Part shown: positions 28,639 to 38,177 of the stretch, one piece after another
How positions within the stretch are numbered: the stretch's first letter is position 1
Layout: each line of letters begins with the position of its first letter
Assembly (NCBI RefSeq): GCF_000015865.1
Contig: NC_009012.1
Coordinates: 682,001-746,000 of the forward strand
DNA length: 64,000 nucleotides
Direction: 5' to 3'
From: Acetivibrio thermocellus ATCC 27405
Lineage (GTDB): Bacteria; Bacillota; Clostridia; Acetivibrionales; Acetivibrionaceae
Notes under the pieces: model-generated
What the model was told of the DNA's origin: nothing
Database searches by the model: none
Seen by the model: the letters and a program-made list of their open reading frames with translations, nothing else
Made by a program: the position numbers and the translations under genes

Positions 28639-30405
28639 TTATCTATTTTCCATTCTTAAATTATTGACTACATTTTCATCAGGTGTGACAATAATAGTTT
28701 TATAATTATCGTAGATTACCATTCCGGGTTTTGCACCGTTAGGTTTTTTTACATTTTTGACCTTGGTGTAATCAACCTCCACATGGGAAGAATTCTTTGC
28801 CTTGCTGTGATAAGCCGCCAGCATGGCTGCCTGAAACAGGGTGCTGTCGGGTATTTCTCCTCTATCTTTTCTTATTATGACATGAGAGCCCGGAATATTC
28901 TTCGTATGAAGCCAGATGTCATTGGAAGATGCAAATTTCAATGTCAAAAAATCATTTTGCACATTGTTTTTTCCCACATAGATATAAAAACCGTCTGTGG
29001 ACTTGTAAGTATAAGGAGTAAAGTTTTTTGAATTTTTCTTTTCCGGCCTTTTTTTCTTTGAAGGCAAATACCCTTGTTCGGCAAGTTCCTGCCGTATATC
29101 GTCAATATCTTCGAAAGAATTGCTGTTTTCAAGGCTGTGAAGCACACTTTCAAGATATGAAAGTTCGCCGCGGGCTTCTTCAAGTTGCTGTGTGGCATGA
29201 ATGTAAGCGGCTTTTGCCTTTGCGTATTTTTTAAAATACCTCTGGGCGTTCTCCTGAGGAAGGAGGTTTTCGTCAAGAGGTACTTCAACATACTCGCCGT
29301 TTTCGCTGTAGTAGTTCAAAAGTGAAACTTTGCTTGCATTTTTAGGTATACAATATATGTTTGCAGTGATAAGCTCTCCATAGAGTTTGAACTTTTCCCT
29401 TTCGGCAACTTCTCTAAGTGTGTCCATGTGGATGGATATTTTCTTATTGCAGCGGTCAATGCAGTTGTTTAAAATTTTCGCGAGATCTGCCTTCTTCTGT
29501 GCAAGTCTCTCGGAAGTATCTTTGATCGTATAAAACAAATCCAAAACTCTGCTGATGGATGGATAAAAATCCACCGTATTATATTGTTTTATTTCCAAAG
29601 AATGGAAATCTACGGCTTTTTGCCTGTCATCACCGTTCCATATTATACATGGTGTAAATTCTGAATTCTCAATTTTTGAAATTATTTCTTTCAATACTTT
29701 CTTTAAGTTTTGAATAGTATCCTCTGAAAGGCTTGAAACCGGCAATCGAGGGTCAACATCCGCACGATGGCATATTTCTTCACATAAAAGGGGACTGAAT
29801 CCTTTGATATTGTTTAAAAAGAACTTTGAAATACGGGGATCCCCTTGTTCCTTTGCTTTTGAGAAAAGCAAATCAATATCAAGCTCCAGAGGATTGATTT
29901 TGTCCTGGCCGGGAGGAAGGGTATAGGGTCTTGCCGGCATGACTTCTCTTACCCGGCTGATATCACTGTCTACATGCTTTATTGAATCAATTATTTTATT
30001 TTCATTGTTTACAAGTATAATGTTGCTATGTTTACCCATTATTTCAACCACAAGTTTTTTAAAAGTCAAATCACCCAATTCGTCAATGGTTTCTATATGT
30101 ATTGTAACAACTCTTTCAAAGTCATGAAAATCTATTTTTGTTATCTTTCCTCCTGAAAGATGCTTTCTTAAAAGCATGCAAAAAACAGGAGGGTTTATAG
30201 GATTCTCCTTTGTAACGTCGGTAAGATGAATCCTTGGATAGCTTGCATTGGCGGATAATAAAAGTTTGAGGTTTTGGCCTTTTGTTCTTAAGTTTATTAT
30301 TATCTCATCCGGCTCGGGCTGATAAATTTTTTCTATTCGGGCGCCTGTAAGGATGTCCGACAGTTCGCTGACTATGTTTTTGGTTACTATACCGTCAAAA
30401 GGCAA
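28639..30405 (-). CDS. rqcH: Rqc2 homolog RqcH (NFACT protein, formerly fibronectin-binding FbpA)
   Basis: 588 residues, TTG start with AGAGGTG upstream. NFACT-N domain (MPFDGIVTKNIVSELS, later MLLRKHLSGGKI) and a long helical middle with coiled-coil segments around 300-440. The C-terminal NFACT-R domain has STDGFYIYVGKNNVQND and DIWLHTKNIPGSHVII. In bacteria it recruits tRNA-Ala to obstructed 50S subunits and adds alanine tails to nascent chains. A tRNA-Ala gene lies 4 kb away, probably by chance. Confidence 0.92.
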   Translation of the reverse strand: MPFDGIVTKNIVSELSDILTGARIEKIYQPEPDEIIINLRTKGQNLKLLLSANASYPRIHLTDVTKENPINPPVFCMLLRKHLSGGKITKIDFHDFERVVTIHIETIDELGDLTFKKLVVEIMGKHSNIILVNNENKIIDSIKHVDSDISRVREVMPARPYTLPPGQDKINPLELDIDLLFSKAKEQGDPRISKFFLNNIKGFSPLLCEEICHRADVDPRLPVSSLSEDTIQNLKKVLKEIISKIENSEFTPCIIWNGDDRQKAVDFHSLEIKQYNTVDFYPSISRVLDLFYTIKDTSERLAQKKADLAKILNNCIDRCNKKISIHMDTLREVAEREKFKLYGELITANIYCIPKNASKVSLLNYYSENGEYVEVPLDENLLPQENAQRYFKKYAKAKAAYIHATQQLEEARGELSYLESVLHSLENSNSFEDIDDIRQELAEQGYLPSKKKRPEKKNSKNFTPYTYKSTDGFYIYVGKNNVQNDFLTLKFASSNDIWLHTKNIPGSHVIIRKDRGEIPDSTLFQAAMLAAYHSKAKNSSHVEVDYTKVKNVKKPNGAKPGMVIYDNYKTIIVTPDENVVNNLRMENR

Positions 30406-30465
30406 ATTATTACACCTCTTTTGTTAAACATTTTTATTATAATTTTATTTTATAATTAATTTGAA

Positions 30466-30530
30466 ATAAAAATTTCTTAAAATAAAAATTTAAAGAAAAA
30501 ATTTAAAGTAAAAATTTAAAACAAAAATCA
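30466..30530. repeat. AT-rich imperfect tandem repeat upstream of rqcH
   Basis: Four to five imperfect copies of a roughly 13-15-bp unit with core AAAAATTTAAA in the 256-bp gap between rqcH and the histidine kinase gene. Possibly a bendable upstream element; no coding potential. Confidence 0.45.
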
Positions 30531-30661
30531 ATTAATGGCAAATTAAAGCTATTAGAAATATATGAATATATAAAACAATAGCTTTAATTATTTTCCTTTG
30601 AATATCATACCACTTGGAAAGATTTTTAACAACATAAAATGTGATTGGAGATATTTACATA

Positions 30662-32425
30662 TTATTTTTGCATGCTGTTTTCTTTATATATGGGGAATTT
30701 TATTATAAATTTGCTGCCTTTCATTTCTTCGGATTCTACTTCTATTGTACCGTTAAATTCTTTGACAATTCCGTAACTTATTGACAACCCGATGCCGGTA
30801 CCTTTTCCAACTTCCTTTGTAGTAAAGAAAGGCTCAAAGATTTTATTGATAATGGATTTGGAAATACCAATTCCGTTGTCAGTAATTTCAATAATGACAT
30901 GTTTATTATCCGAAAAGGCTTTTATAGTTATTTTTTTATCCGGGGGGACAATTTGTCCGTCAGCGTCATTTTCGGATACCAGGCGTTGTTGGACTTTTTC
31001 ACGTTCATTCAAGGCATCTTTTGCATTTATAATAAGATTTAAAAAAACCTGTTCCAGTCTGTTATGATCGGCAAGAACATATGGAAGGTTTTCTTCGATG
31101 TCCATATCAACACTGATTTGTTGTCTTTTCAGCTGTTCGCCAATAAGTTTGAACACGTCCGTGAGAGGCATTTTAATGTTTACCGGTGTTTTAGTTTGGT
31201 CGGATTGCCTTGCAAAGGTGCGAAGGTGTCCGATTATTTTATCAATACGATCCACCTGCTCTATAATGGCGTTGAGCTTTTCGAGCAACATTTCATCGGT
31301 CAGTTTATTCCGCTTTTTTGCCAGAATAAGCCCCTGGGTAATCAGACTTATACCTCCCAAAGGCTGATTTATTTCATGAGCTATACCGGTGGCCATTTCC
31401 CCCAGAGTGGCAAGTTTTTCCGACTGTACCAGCTGTGCGTCTTTTTCGCGCAGCTCACGGGTCCTCTCCTTTACCATTTTTTCAAGATTGTCGGCATATT
31501 CCTTTATTTCTTCTATCAAGCGTTTTCGCTGAATCCCTGTTGTTATTTCATTGGCAACAAGGCTTAAGATTTGGCTTTCTTTGAGAAGAAAGGTTTTCTG
31601 AGGTTCAGAAACAACAATGTGAAGTATTCCCATGATTGAAACGTCCGATATCAGAGGAATGTGAATTATGAAGTTTTCACCTCTGCCGGGTAAATGTGCT
31701 TCCATGTATTCATAGATGGCATGTTCCGAAAGGGGAGAGTGGTTTATTGTAAGCTGTGTGTAAGTTTTGAAGCAGCCTTTTATGTTTTCCGCCACATCTT
31801 TGGCGCAGGTATGGTAGCCGCAGGTGTGTCCGGTGCAGTTTTTGCACAAACCAGTCATTGCATTTATGTAAAAAAAGTTGCCAGGACGGTCAAAAAGACA
31901 AATAAATACCGCCGGCAAGCCGAGGAAGCTGCTTATGGCATTGCATACCTCGGAACACATCTGGTCTATGGAGGATGATGAATTTATAAGATGTGTGATT
32001 TCAATCAGTACACTGTTGAATTGGTCCAAAAGCTTGTATCTTGTAATATCTCTGGTAAGAATCAATAAGCCCAGTGTTTTGCTGTTTTTGTTGACTCTGG
32101 GGGTTGAGGTAATGGAAATGGGGATAAAAGTTCCGTCTTTTCTTTTGGCATACATTGTTTGGTCTATCAGGCGCGATTTTGTTTCATTGTTGGGTACGAA
32201 AAGAAATTCATTGTTTGGCAAACCTTTTCTGTGAAGGTCGGGAGGAAACTGCTTTCCCAGCATTTCTTCCTTTGAGTAGCCGTAAATGAGTTCAGCACCC
32301 TTGTTCCAGATAATTATCCTGTTGTGGATGTCAGTAGCGATAATGGCATATTCCGTTGAGCTAATAACGATGCTTTCCAATATGTCTTCCGGAAGATTCT
32401 CATTAATGTGCAGATTTTTCCTCAT
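30662..32425 (-). CDS. PAS-GAF sensor histidine kinase with Cys cluster
   Basis: 587 residues, no membrane helix. PAS domain about 12-130 (VISSTEYAIIATDIHNRIIIWNKGAELIYGY). A GAF/PocR-like domain at about 135-300 holds Cys194, Cys197, Cys202 and Cys207 (CKNCTGHTCGYHTC), which could bind a metal or Fe-S cluster. Coiled coil 300-335, HisKA with H350 (TGIAHEINQPLGG), and HATPase with N, G1 and G2 boxes (NLIINAKDAL, DNGIGI, GTGIGLSISYGI). It probably pairs with the regulator encoded directly upstream on the same strand. A doubled GGAGGTCAA lies before the start. Confidence 0.9.
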   Translation of the reverse strand: MRKNLHINENLPEDILESIVISSTEYAIIATDIHNRIIIWNKGAELIYGYSKEEMLGKQFPPDLHRKGLPNNEFLFVPNNETKSRLIDQTMYAKRKDGTFIPISITSTPRVNKNSKTLGLLILTRDITRYKLLDQFNSVLIEITHLINSSSSIDQMCSEVCNAISSFLGLPAVFICLFDRPGNFFYINAMTGLCKNCTGHTCGYHTCAKDVAENIKGCFKTYTQLTINHSPLSEHAIYEYMEAHLPGRGENFIIHIPLISDVSIMGILHIVVSEPQKTFLLKESQILSLVANEITTGIQRKRLIEEIKEYADNLEKMVKERTRELREKDAQLVQSEKLATLGEMATGIAHEINQPLGGISLITQGLILAKKRNKLTDEMLLEKLNAIIEQVDRIDKIIGHLRTFARQSDQTKTPVNIKMPLTDVFKLIGEQLKRQQISVDMDIEENLPYVLADHNRLEQVFLNLIINAKDALNEREKVQQRLVSENDADGQIVPPDKKITIKAFSDNKHVIIEITDNGIGISKSIINKIFEPFFTTKEVGKGTGIGLSISYGIVKEFNGTIEVESEEMKGSKFIIKFPIYKENSMQK

Positions 32426-32452
32426 TTTGACCTCCAGTTGACCTCCAAAATT

Positions 32453-33637
32453 TCAATTCTCTTTTAAGACTTCAACACCTAATATCGTCATGTCATCAGT
32501 ACACCTATTGCCCGAGAAATCTTTTACGGCTTTCATTATTTTATCAATGGTAGTTGAAATAGGTTCATTTTTGCAGCTTTCGAGAACTTTAACCATGTTT
32601 TCATAGCCGAAAATTTGATTGCCGTCAGAACTTTCATCACTTGAATCCGAAGGACTTTCAATAATGCCGTCTGTGAAAAGCAATACTTTGTCTCCGGGTT
32701 CCAACTGGTTTACAGCACATTTGTAGGTTGAATCTTCAAAGACTCCAAGAATAGGTCCTGTTGATTCCAACGGCACCAATCCGTTTTCTTTCATTATGTA
32801 CTGTGGAATATGGCCGGCCGATACAGTATAGAGCTTTTTGCTGTTTTTATCAATAAAGCCTAAAAACAAGGAGGCAAACACATTTTGCGCCGTATTGGAC
32901 AGAAGTTCCAGATTCAAATCCAAAACTATTTCAGGAAATCTTCTCTTGTTGATTCCCTGACGATAGTTGTATTCTATATTTTGAAGAAAACTTTTTATTA
33001 TTATTGAAATAACGGCGGCAAGAATGCCATGATGGGATACGTCAAAAACATAAAAACATATATAATCTCCTATATCACACACATCGTACATGTCACCGCC
33101 GACACCGTCACAGCTTTTGTAGTCCACGGCAAAGTTGAAGCCCTCTATATCCGGCAGGTTTTTTGGCAGCATGTTGAGCAGTATTTTTGCCGCAGAATCA
33201 TGAAGACCTTGTAAATAGTTTCTGTGAGCCAGCAATTCCTGGGTCATTCTTTCATTTTCCATGAGAAGTTTCTTTCTGTTTATGGCGTTATTTATAGCTA
33301 TTGATAAATCCTGGGCTGTGACCGGTTTTCTGAGATATTCAAAAGCTCCTTCTTTCATTGCAAGAATTGCATTGTCCAAGTCACCGTGCCCCGTAAGGAT
33401 GATTACGGCCATATGAGGCGTGATTTTTTTAATTTCTCTTAGAATGTCCATGCCGGACAGCTTTGGCATTTTCATGTCGGTAATGACAACATCGATGGAG
33501 TTGCAGTTTTCTGTAAAAATCCTGAGTCCTTCTGTACTGCTGGAAGCCGTCAGTACTTCATTGCCGTCAATTTCCAGAAGAAATTTAATGTTCTGAAGAA
33601 TGGTACTTTCATCGTCTATTACAAGAATCTTTGCCAT
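32453..33637 (-). CDS. Response regulator with SpoIIE/RsbU-type PP2C output domain
   Basis: 394 residues. REC domain 1-120 with phospho-acceptor D54 (VVITDMKMPKLSG) and acidic pocket DDE near 8-10; helical linker 120-175. The PP2C-like phosphatase domain covers about 175-394 (GGDMYDVCDIGDYICFYVFDVSHHG, LLFTDGIIES, DDMTILGVEV). Regulators of this type usually dephosphorylate an anti-anti-sigma factor. Neither such a protein nor an anti-sigma gene is in the window, so the target is unknown. 27 bp upstream of the kinase gene. Confidence 0.9.
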   Translation of the reverse strand: MAKILVIDDESTILQNIKFLLEIDGNEVLTASSSTEGLRIFTENCNSIDVVITDMKMPKLSGMDILREIKKITPHMAVIILTGHGDLDNAILAMKEGAFEYLRKPVTAQDLSIAINNAINRKKLLMENERMTQELLAHRNYLQGLHDSAAKILLNMLPKNLPDIEGFNFAVDYKSCDGVGGDMYDVCDIGDYICFYVFDVSHHGILAAVISIIIKSFLQNIEYNYRQGINKRRFPEIVLDLNLELLSNTAQNVFASLFLGFIDKNSKKLYTVSAGHIPQYIMKENGLVPLESTGPILGVFEDSTYKCAVNQLEPGDKVLLFTDGIIESPSDSSDESSDGNQIFGYENMVKVLESCKNEPISTTIDKIMKAVKDFSGNRCTDDMTILGVEVLKEN

Positions 33638-33766
33638 TTTCCTTACTCCTATTCAGTATTACTTAATTATTATAGCAAGTTTTATATGAATTTTCTATAA
33701 TCATAAAGTTTGTGTTATAATAGTAGGAGCGGCATGGACATAAAAATTTTATTGTAGGTGATGTTT

Positions 33767-34057
33767 ATGGTTGTAGGTGTTTGCAGAGTGATTTTAAATA
33801 TTAATGAAGCTTTTTCGCTGAAAGAGAAGAGACAGGTTGTAAAAAGTATTGTTGAAAGAGTTAAGTCGAGATTCAATGCTTCCGTGGCGGAAGTGGGGTT
33901 CAACGACAAATGGAAAAATGCGATAATAGGGATATCCTGCGTATCCAATGAGGCCGGACATACGGACAGTATGATGGCGAATATTGTGAATTTTATCGAA
34001 AATGACGGCAGGGTAGAATTGGTGGACTACAGCACTGAAAATATATATGTGGATTAA
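33767..34057 (+). CDS. DUF503 (YlxP-like) protein
   Basis: 96 residues from ATG 33767 (AGGTGATG upstream; GTG 33758 and ATG 33761 also possible). MVVGVCRVILNINEAFSLKEKRQVVKSIVERVKSRFNASVAEVG is the typical N-terminal half of YlxP, a small ribosome-associated ferredoxin-fold protein usually beside infB/rbfA. Here it stands alone, just before a tRNA gene. Confidence 0.88.
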   Translation: MVVGVCRVILNINEAFSLKEKRQVVKSIVERVKSRFNASVAEVGFNDKWKNAIIGISCVSNEAGHTDSMMANIVNFIENDGRVELVDYSTENIYVD

Positions 34058-34151
34058 TTATAAAGGTTAAAGTTTTTTTATTTTTCCAAAAAAGACTATT
34101 GAATTACGGGAAAAAATATATTAAAATATGTATTGCTGTTGTTAATATTTT

Positions 34152-34227
<76 letters not shown>

Positions 34228-34378
34228 GGATTATAAGGCAGAATGGGTTATTACCTGTTCTGCTTATTATTTTTTTCCGGAATTTTTTGTTATGAAGTAA
34301 AAAACGGTGTAACACTTTTTTAATTGTTTGAATACTATGATACCGTGAAGCAAAACAAAATAGGAAAGGATGAGAGGT

Positions 34379-34510
34379 ATGGAGGAGAATAGAGGTTTTG
34401 GCTGCTTTTATGGTAATGACATTATTTGGTTGATAATTATAATTTTGTTTATTCTGTGCTTGTGTCCGGGAATTTTCGGCGGTTTTGGCGGATGCGGCTA
34501 TAAGAATTGA
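34379..34510 (+). CDS. 43-residue Gly/Cys-rich membrane miniprotein
   Basis: MEENRGFGCFYGNDIIWLII... then a single hydrophobic helix and a tail FGGFGGCGYKN. AGGAAAGG and GAGAGG precede the ATG, and an intrinsic terminator follows, so it looks like a genuine monocistronic gene. Composition recalls small YjcZ-type sporulation membrane peptides of Firmicutes, but this is only a resemblance. It is the last gene before the CRISPR leader. Confidence 0.6.
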   Translation: MEENRGFGCFYGNDIIWLIIIILFILCLCPGIFGGFGGCGYKN

Positions 34511-34538
34511 CCGACTGCATGTACATAAGAATCTAAAG

Positions 34539-34566
34539 AGGGGAGGTAATTGCCTCCCCTTTTTGT
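34539..34566 (+). terminator. Intrinsic terminator after the miniprotein gene
   Basis: AGGGGAGG (34539-34546) and CCTCCCCT (34553-34560), 6-nt loop, then TTTTTG. Insulates the CRISPR leader from upstream transcription. Confidence 0.85.
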
Positions 34567-34797
34567 TATAATAGGGATATGCGGGGAATTAACTGAGTTG
34601 ATGGGAGTAATTTTATTTATAAGTTTATGGTTTGTCGATGTGGAGTAGTGTAAAAAACCCGGGAGATCGACAAAGTTTGTTGATGTCTTTTAAATGCAGG
34701 ATTATGAATAGTTTGAGTGATTTTTTTTATTTTTGTTATTGATTTTTATTTTATATGTTATTAAAATAAAAAGTAGGAATTATGCAGGTTCTATGGG
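34567..34797 (+). promoter_or_regulatory. CRISPR leader (AT-rich)
   Basis: 231 bp without a gene. The 100 bp before the first repeat are very AT-rich (runs such as TGATTTTTTTTATTTTTG and TTATTAAAATAAAAAG). Placed as leader because repeats on this side are perfect while those at the far side are degenerate, so new spacers enter here. Confidence 0.75.
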
Positions 34798-37700
34798 GTT
34801 TGTATCGTACCTATGAGGAATTGAAACTAAAACAAAGGAGAATTGTAAATGGAAGAGTATTTGAGTTTGTATCGTACCTATGAGGAATTGAAACTCGAGA
34901 TTTTGGAACTTTGTTTCGCCATTCGTGTCTGTTTGTATCGTACCTATGAGGAATTGAAACTCCGCAAAAGAGAGAATCAGAGCTGCCGAACTTTTGGGTT
35001 TGTATCGTACCTATGAGGAATTGAAACCGTTTCATGGATTTGATAAGTTCAAGCTCTATCTCGTTTGTATCGTACCTATGAGGAATTGAAACGATTCAGA
35101 ATTGAACGAGTACGTCAAAAGCGTTTTAGTTTGTATCGTACCTATGAGGAATTGAAACTAGATGAATCAAATAGTTCTACTGGACTTGGAGATACGTTTG
35201 TATCGTACCTATGAGGAATTGAAACAAATAAATCTAAAGGGTATGCCACGGAAACGTTATAGTTTGTATCGTACCTATGAGGAATTGAAACCCCAGTATG
35301 GAATGGCGGTGGAACTGTCCGGCTGGCGTTTGTATCGTACCTATGAGGAATTGAAACGCTCTAACAGTAATTCAATTATTTTTGTATTCATTTGGTTTGT
35401 ATCGTACCTATGAGGAATTGAAACCGGGCCGCGCCTATTTGCGTGGGAACCCTTATAATGGGTTTGTATCGTACCTATGAGGAATTGAAACCGGTACTGC
35501 TGTGGTTATCGACGAGATTCAGACTTGGTTTGTATCGTACCTATGAGGAATTGAAACACGGAAGAGAAAAAACAGCAGATAATACAAAGCGTAGTTTGTA
35601 TCGTACCTATGAGGAATTGAAACTCATTTTTTTCACGACTATACAATATACCATTTGAATGTTTGTATCGTACCTATGAGGAATTGAAACTGGCTGAAAG
35701 GTTATAGGTTGAAAGGAAAAGTCCCGTTTGTATCGTACCTATGAGGAATTGAAACTCTCGCCTTTTGGCGGTTCGACTTTTGCCGCTTTCAGTTTGTATC
35801 GTACCTATGAGGAATTGAAACGAATTGCCATTAAGTCTTTGGTTTCTTGTCTTGTCATGGTTTGTATCGTACCTATGAGGAATTGAAACTACAGCCTCCT
35901 TCATGCTTTCTCCTTTGTCAGCTAACTCGTTTGTATCGTACCTATGAGGAATTGAAACAAGGCTGGGGTGAGTGGGTTGAAGTAACTGAAGGTGGTTTGT
36001 ATCGTACCTATGAGGAATTGAAACTTATTTTTAGTACATCATTATTTGTGATTATTCTAGTTTGTATCGTACCTATGAGGAATTGAAACTTTGCCCTCTC
36101 CTTTCTTTTCTTTTGTTTGTTTTAGCGGTTTGTATCGTACCTATGAGGAATTGAAACTCTACCTGTTGAGCTTCTGCCACTTGTTCTAATGTAGTTTGTA
36201 TCGTACCTATGAGGAATTGAAACTTGTTCAGCCTCCTTTCTAAGCAATGTAATAATAAAAGTTTGTATCGTACCTATGAGGAATTGAAACCTTCATAATC
36301 TTTAGGGGTTCTTTTCTTCATATTGTCAGTTTGTATCGTACCTATGAGGAATTGAAACCAACACTCCTTTATTATTATTATTTTTCCTGCCTTTGCGTTT
36401 GTATCGTACCTATGAGGAATTGAAACTAGGCCAGCTCGAAAAAGCCGGCGCTAACACCGAAGGTTTGTATCGTACCTATGAGGAATTGAAACATGTGCCT
36501 CCGCCACGTCTTGTTATAATTGCTTCTCCGTTTGTATCGTACCTATGAGGAATTGAAACCATTGTTGCCTAGTTGTTTTTTTGGTTTTACTTCTCGTTTG
36601 TATCGTACCTATGAGGAATTGAAACATTGCCGGCGGCAAGTCTGAAGCGCCAAGAATTGACCGGTTTGTATCGTACCTATGAGGAATTGAAACCCGACTG
36701 TTCGACGTAGACGTCGACAGGAGGAAAGAGTTTGTATCGTACCTATGAGGAATTGAAACCCTCAATTTCATTGTATCACCGGAGCAGTGGAGCGTGTTTG
36801 TATCGTACCTATGAGGAATTGAAACCAGAAAACTTGTGAACTACCGCCACTTATAGAAGTGGTTTGTATCGTACCTATGAGGAATTGAAACTTGTTCTGC
36901 AACTTATGTAAACATGTAGTCGAAATCAGTTTGTATCGTACCTATGAGGAATTGAAACTCTATCATGTAAACGGTAATGCATCCCATACACGCTGTTTGT
37001 ATCGTACCTATGAGGAATTGAAACCCTCAATTTCATTGTATCACCGGAGCAGTGGAGCGTGTTTGTATCGTACCTATGAGGAATTGAAACCCCCATTCAA
37101 GAATATTCACTGCTATTCACCTTCTTGTTTGTATCGTACCTATGAGGAATTGAAACATAATTCACATAATGCAAATGTTGCACAACTTGTATGTTTGTAT
37201 CGTACCTATGAGGAATTGAAACCCGATAAGCTAAATGTCAACGCTGAGATGATGGTAAGTTTGTATCGTACCTATGAGGAATTGAAACAATCCCGCCCAT
37301 TCGGCTGCCAAATCAATTCCGCCTAGTTTGTATCGTACCTATGAGGAATTGAAACTATTGTGCCAAGTGTCAATACTTTTGGTACAATATTTGTTTGTAT
37401 CGTACCTATGAGGAATTGAAACCAAATAGGTCTGTATACATTCTATTTTGATACAAGTGTTTGTATCGTACCTATGAGGAATTGAAACTTGTGGCGACAG
37501 AACGGCGGGAATAGCAGTGTTGCAGTTTGTATCGTACCTATGAGGAATTGAAACATGTAACCAGCCCATGTCATTTCTGCCTTTTGCTCCAGTTTGTATC
37601 GTACCTATGAGGAATTGAAACTGAGGATAAAATACAGCAGTACCTTGAACTAGATGAGGTTTGTATCGTACCTATGAGGAATTGAAACATAAAACTATTT

Positions 37701-38141
37701 ATTTTTTGTTCACAATTGTGTACAAGTTTGTATCGTACCTATGAGGAATTGAAACAAAAATGGCGAGCAGGCAGGGGGTTAGGACCCACCCGTTTGTATC
37801 GTACCTATGAGGAATTGAAATCGATTTTGCAGACAGTCAAGAAGATGCAGAACGTAAACGTTTGTATCGTACCTATGAGGAATTGAAATAGCAAATATTT
37901 GATTCAAAAATAGAGCTAGTAAAGAATGTTTGTATCGTACCTATGAGGAATTGAAATTTTTTCAAACTTGCAGGGCTAGGCAGGAATCGAACCTGCGTTT
38001 GTATCGTACCTATGAGGAATTGAAACTGACAAATTGATGCACGTTTGTATCGTACCTATGAGGAATTGAAACTCCCAAGTATCTGTATCTAACTGATATC
38101 CTGCAGGACCTGTGTGTATCGTACCTATGAAGAATTAGAAT
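34798..38141 (+). CRISPR. CRISPR array, 51 repeats / 50 spacers, type I-B-like repeat
   Basis: 30-nt repeat beginning GTTTGTATCGTACC and ending ATGAGGAATTGAAAC. I counted 51 repeat starts from 34798 to 38112. Repeats 46-48 end in T instead of C, and the last (38112-38141) has about five mismatches. Spacers are mostly 35-39 nt; spacer 49 (38027-38042) is only 16 nt. Spacers 30 (36760-36795) and 34 (37025-37060) are identical. The GAATTGAAAC end matches the 3' handle of Cas6-processed type I-B/III systems. No cas gene lies in the window, so processing and interference must be supplied from elsewhere. Confidence 0.98.
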
Positions 38142-38177
38142 TAAGTATCATCTATATAATCAAATCTATTATAACCA

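Noticed and set aside
34811-37569. Several open frames of 70-144 codons across the CRISPR array with a repeated LYRTYEELK or IPHRYDTN peptide
   Set aside because: These are translations of the 30-nt repeat with spacers between; no SD, and the repetition is that of the array.
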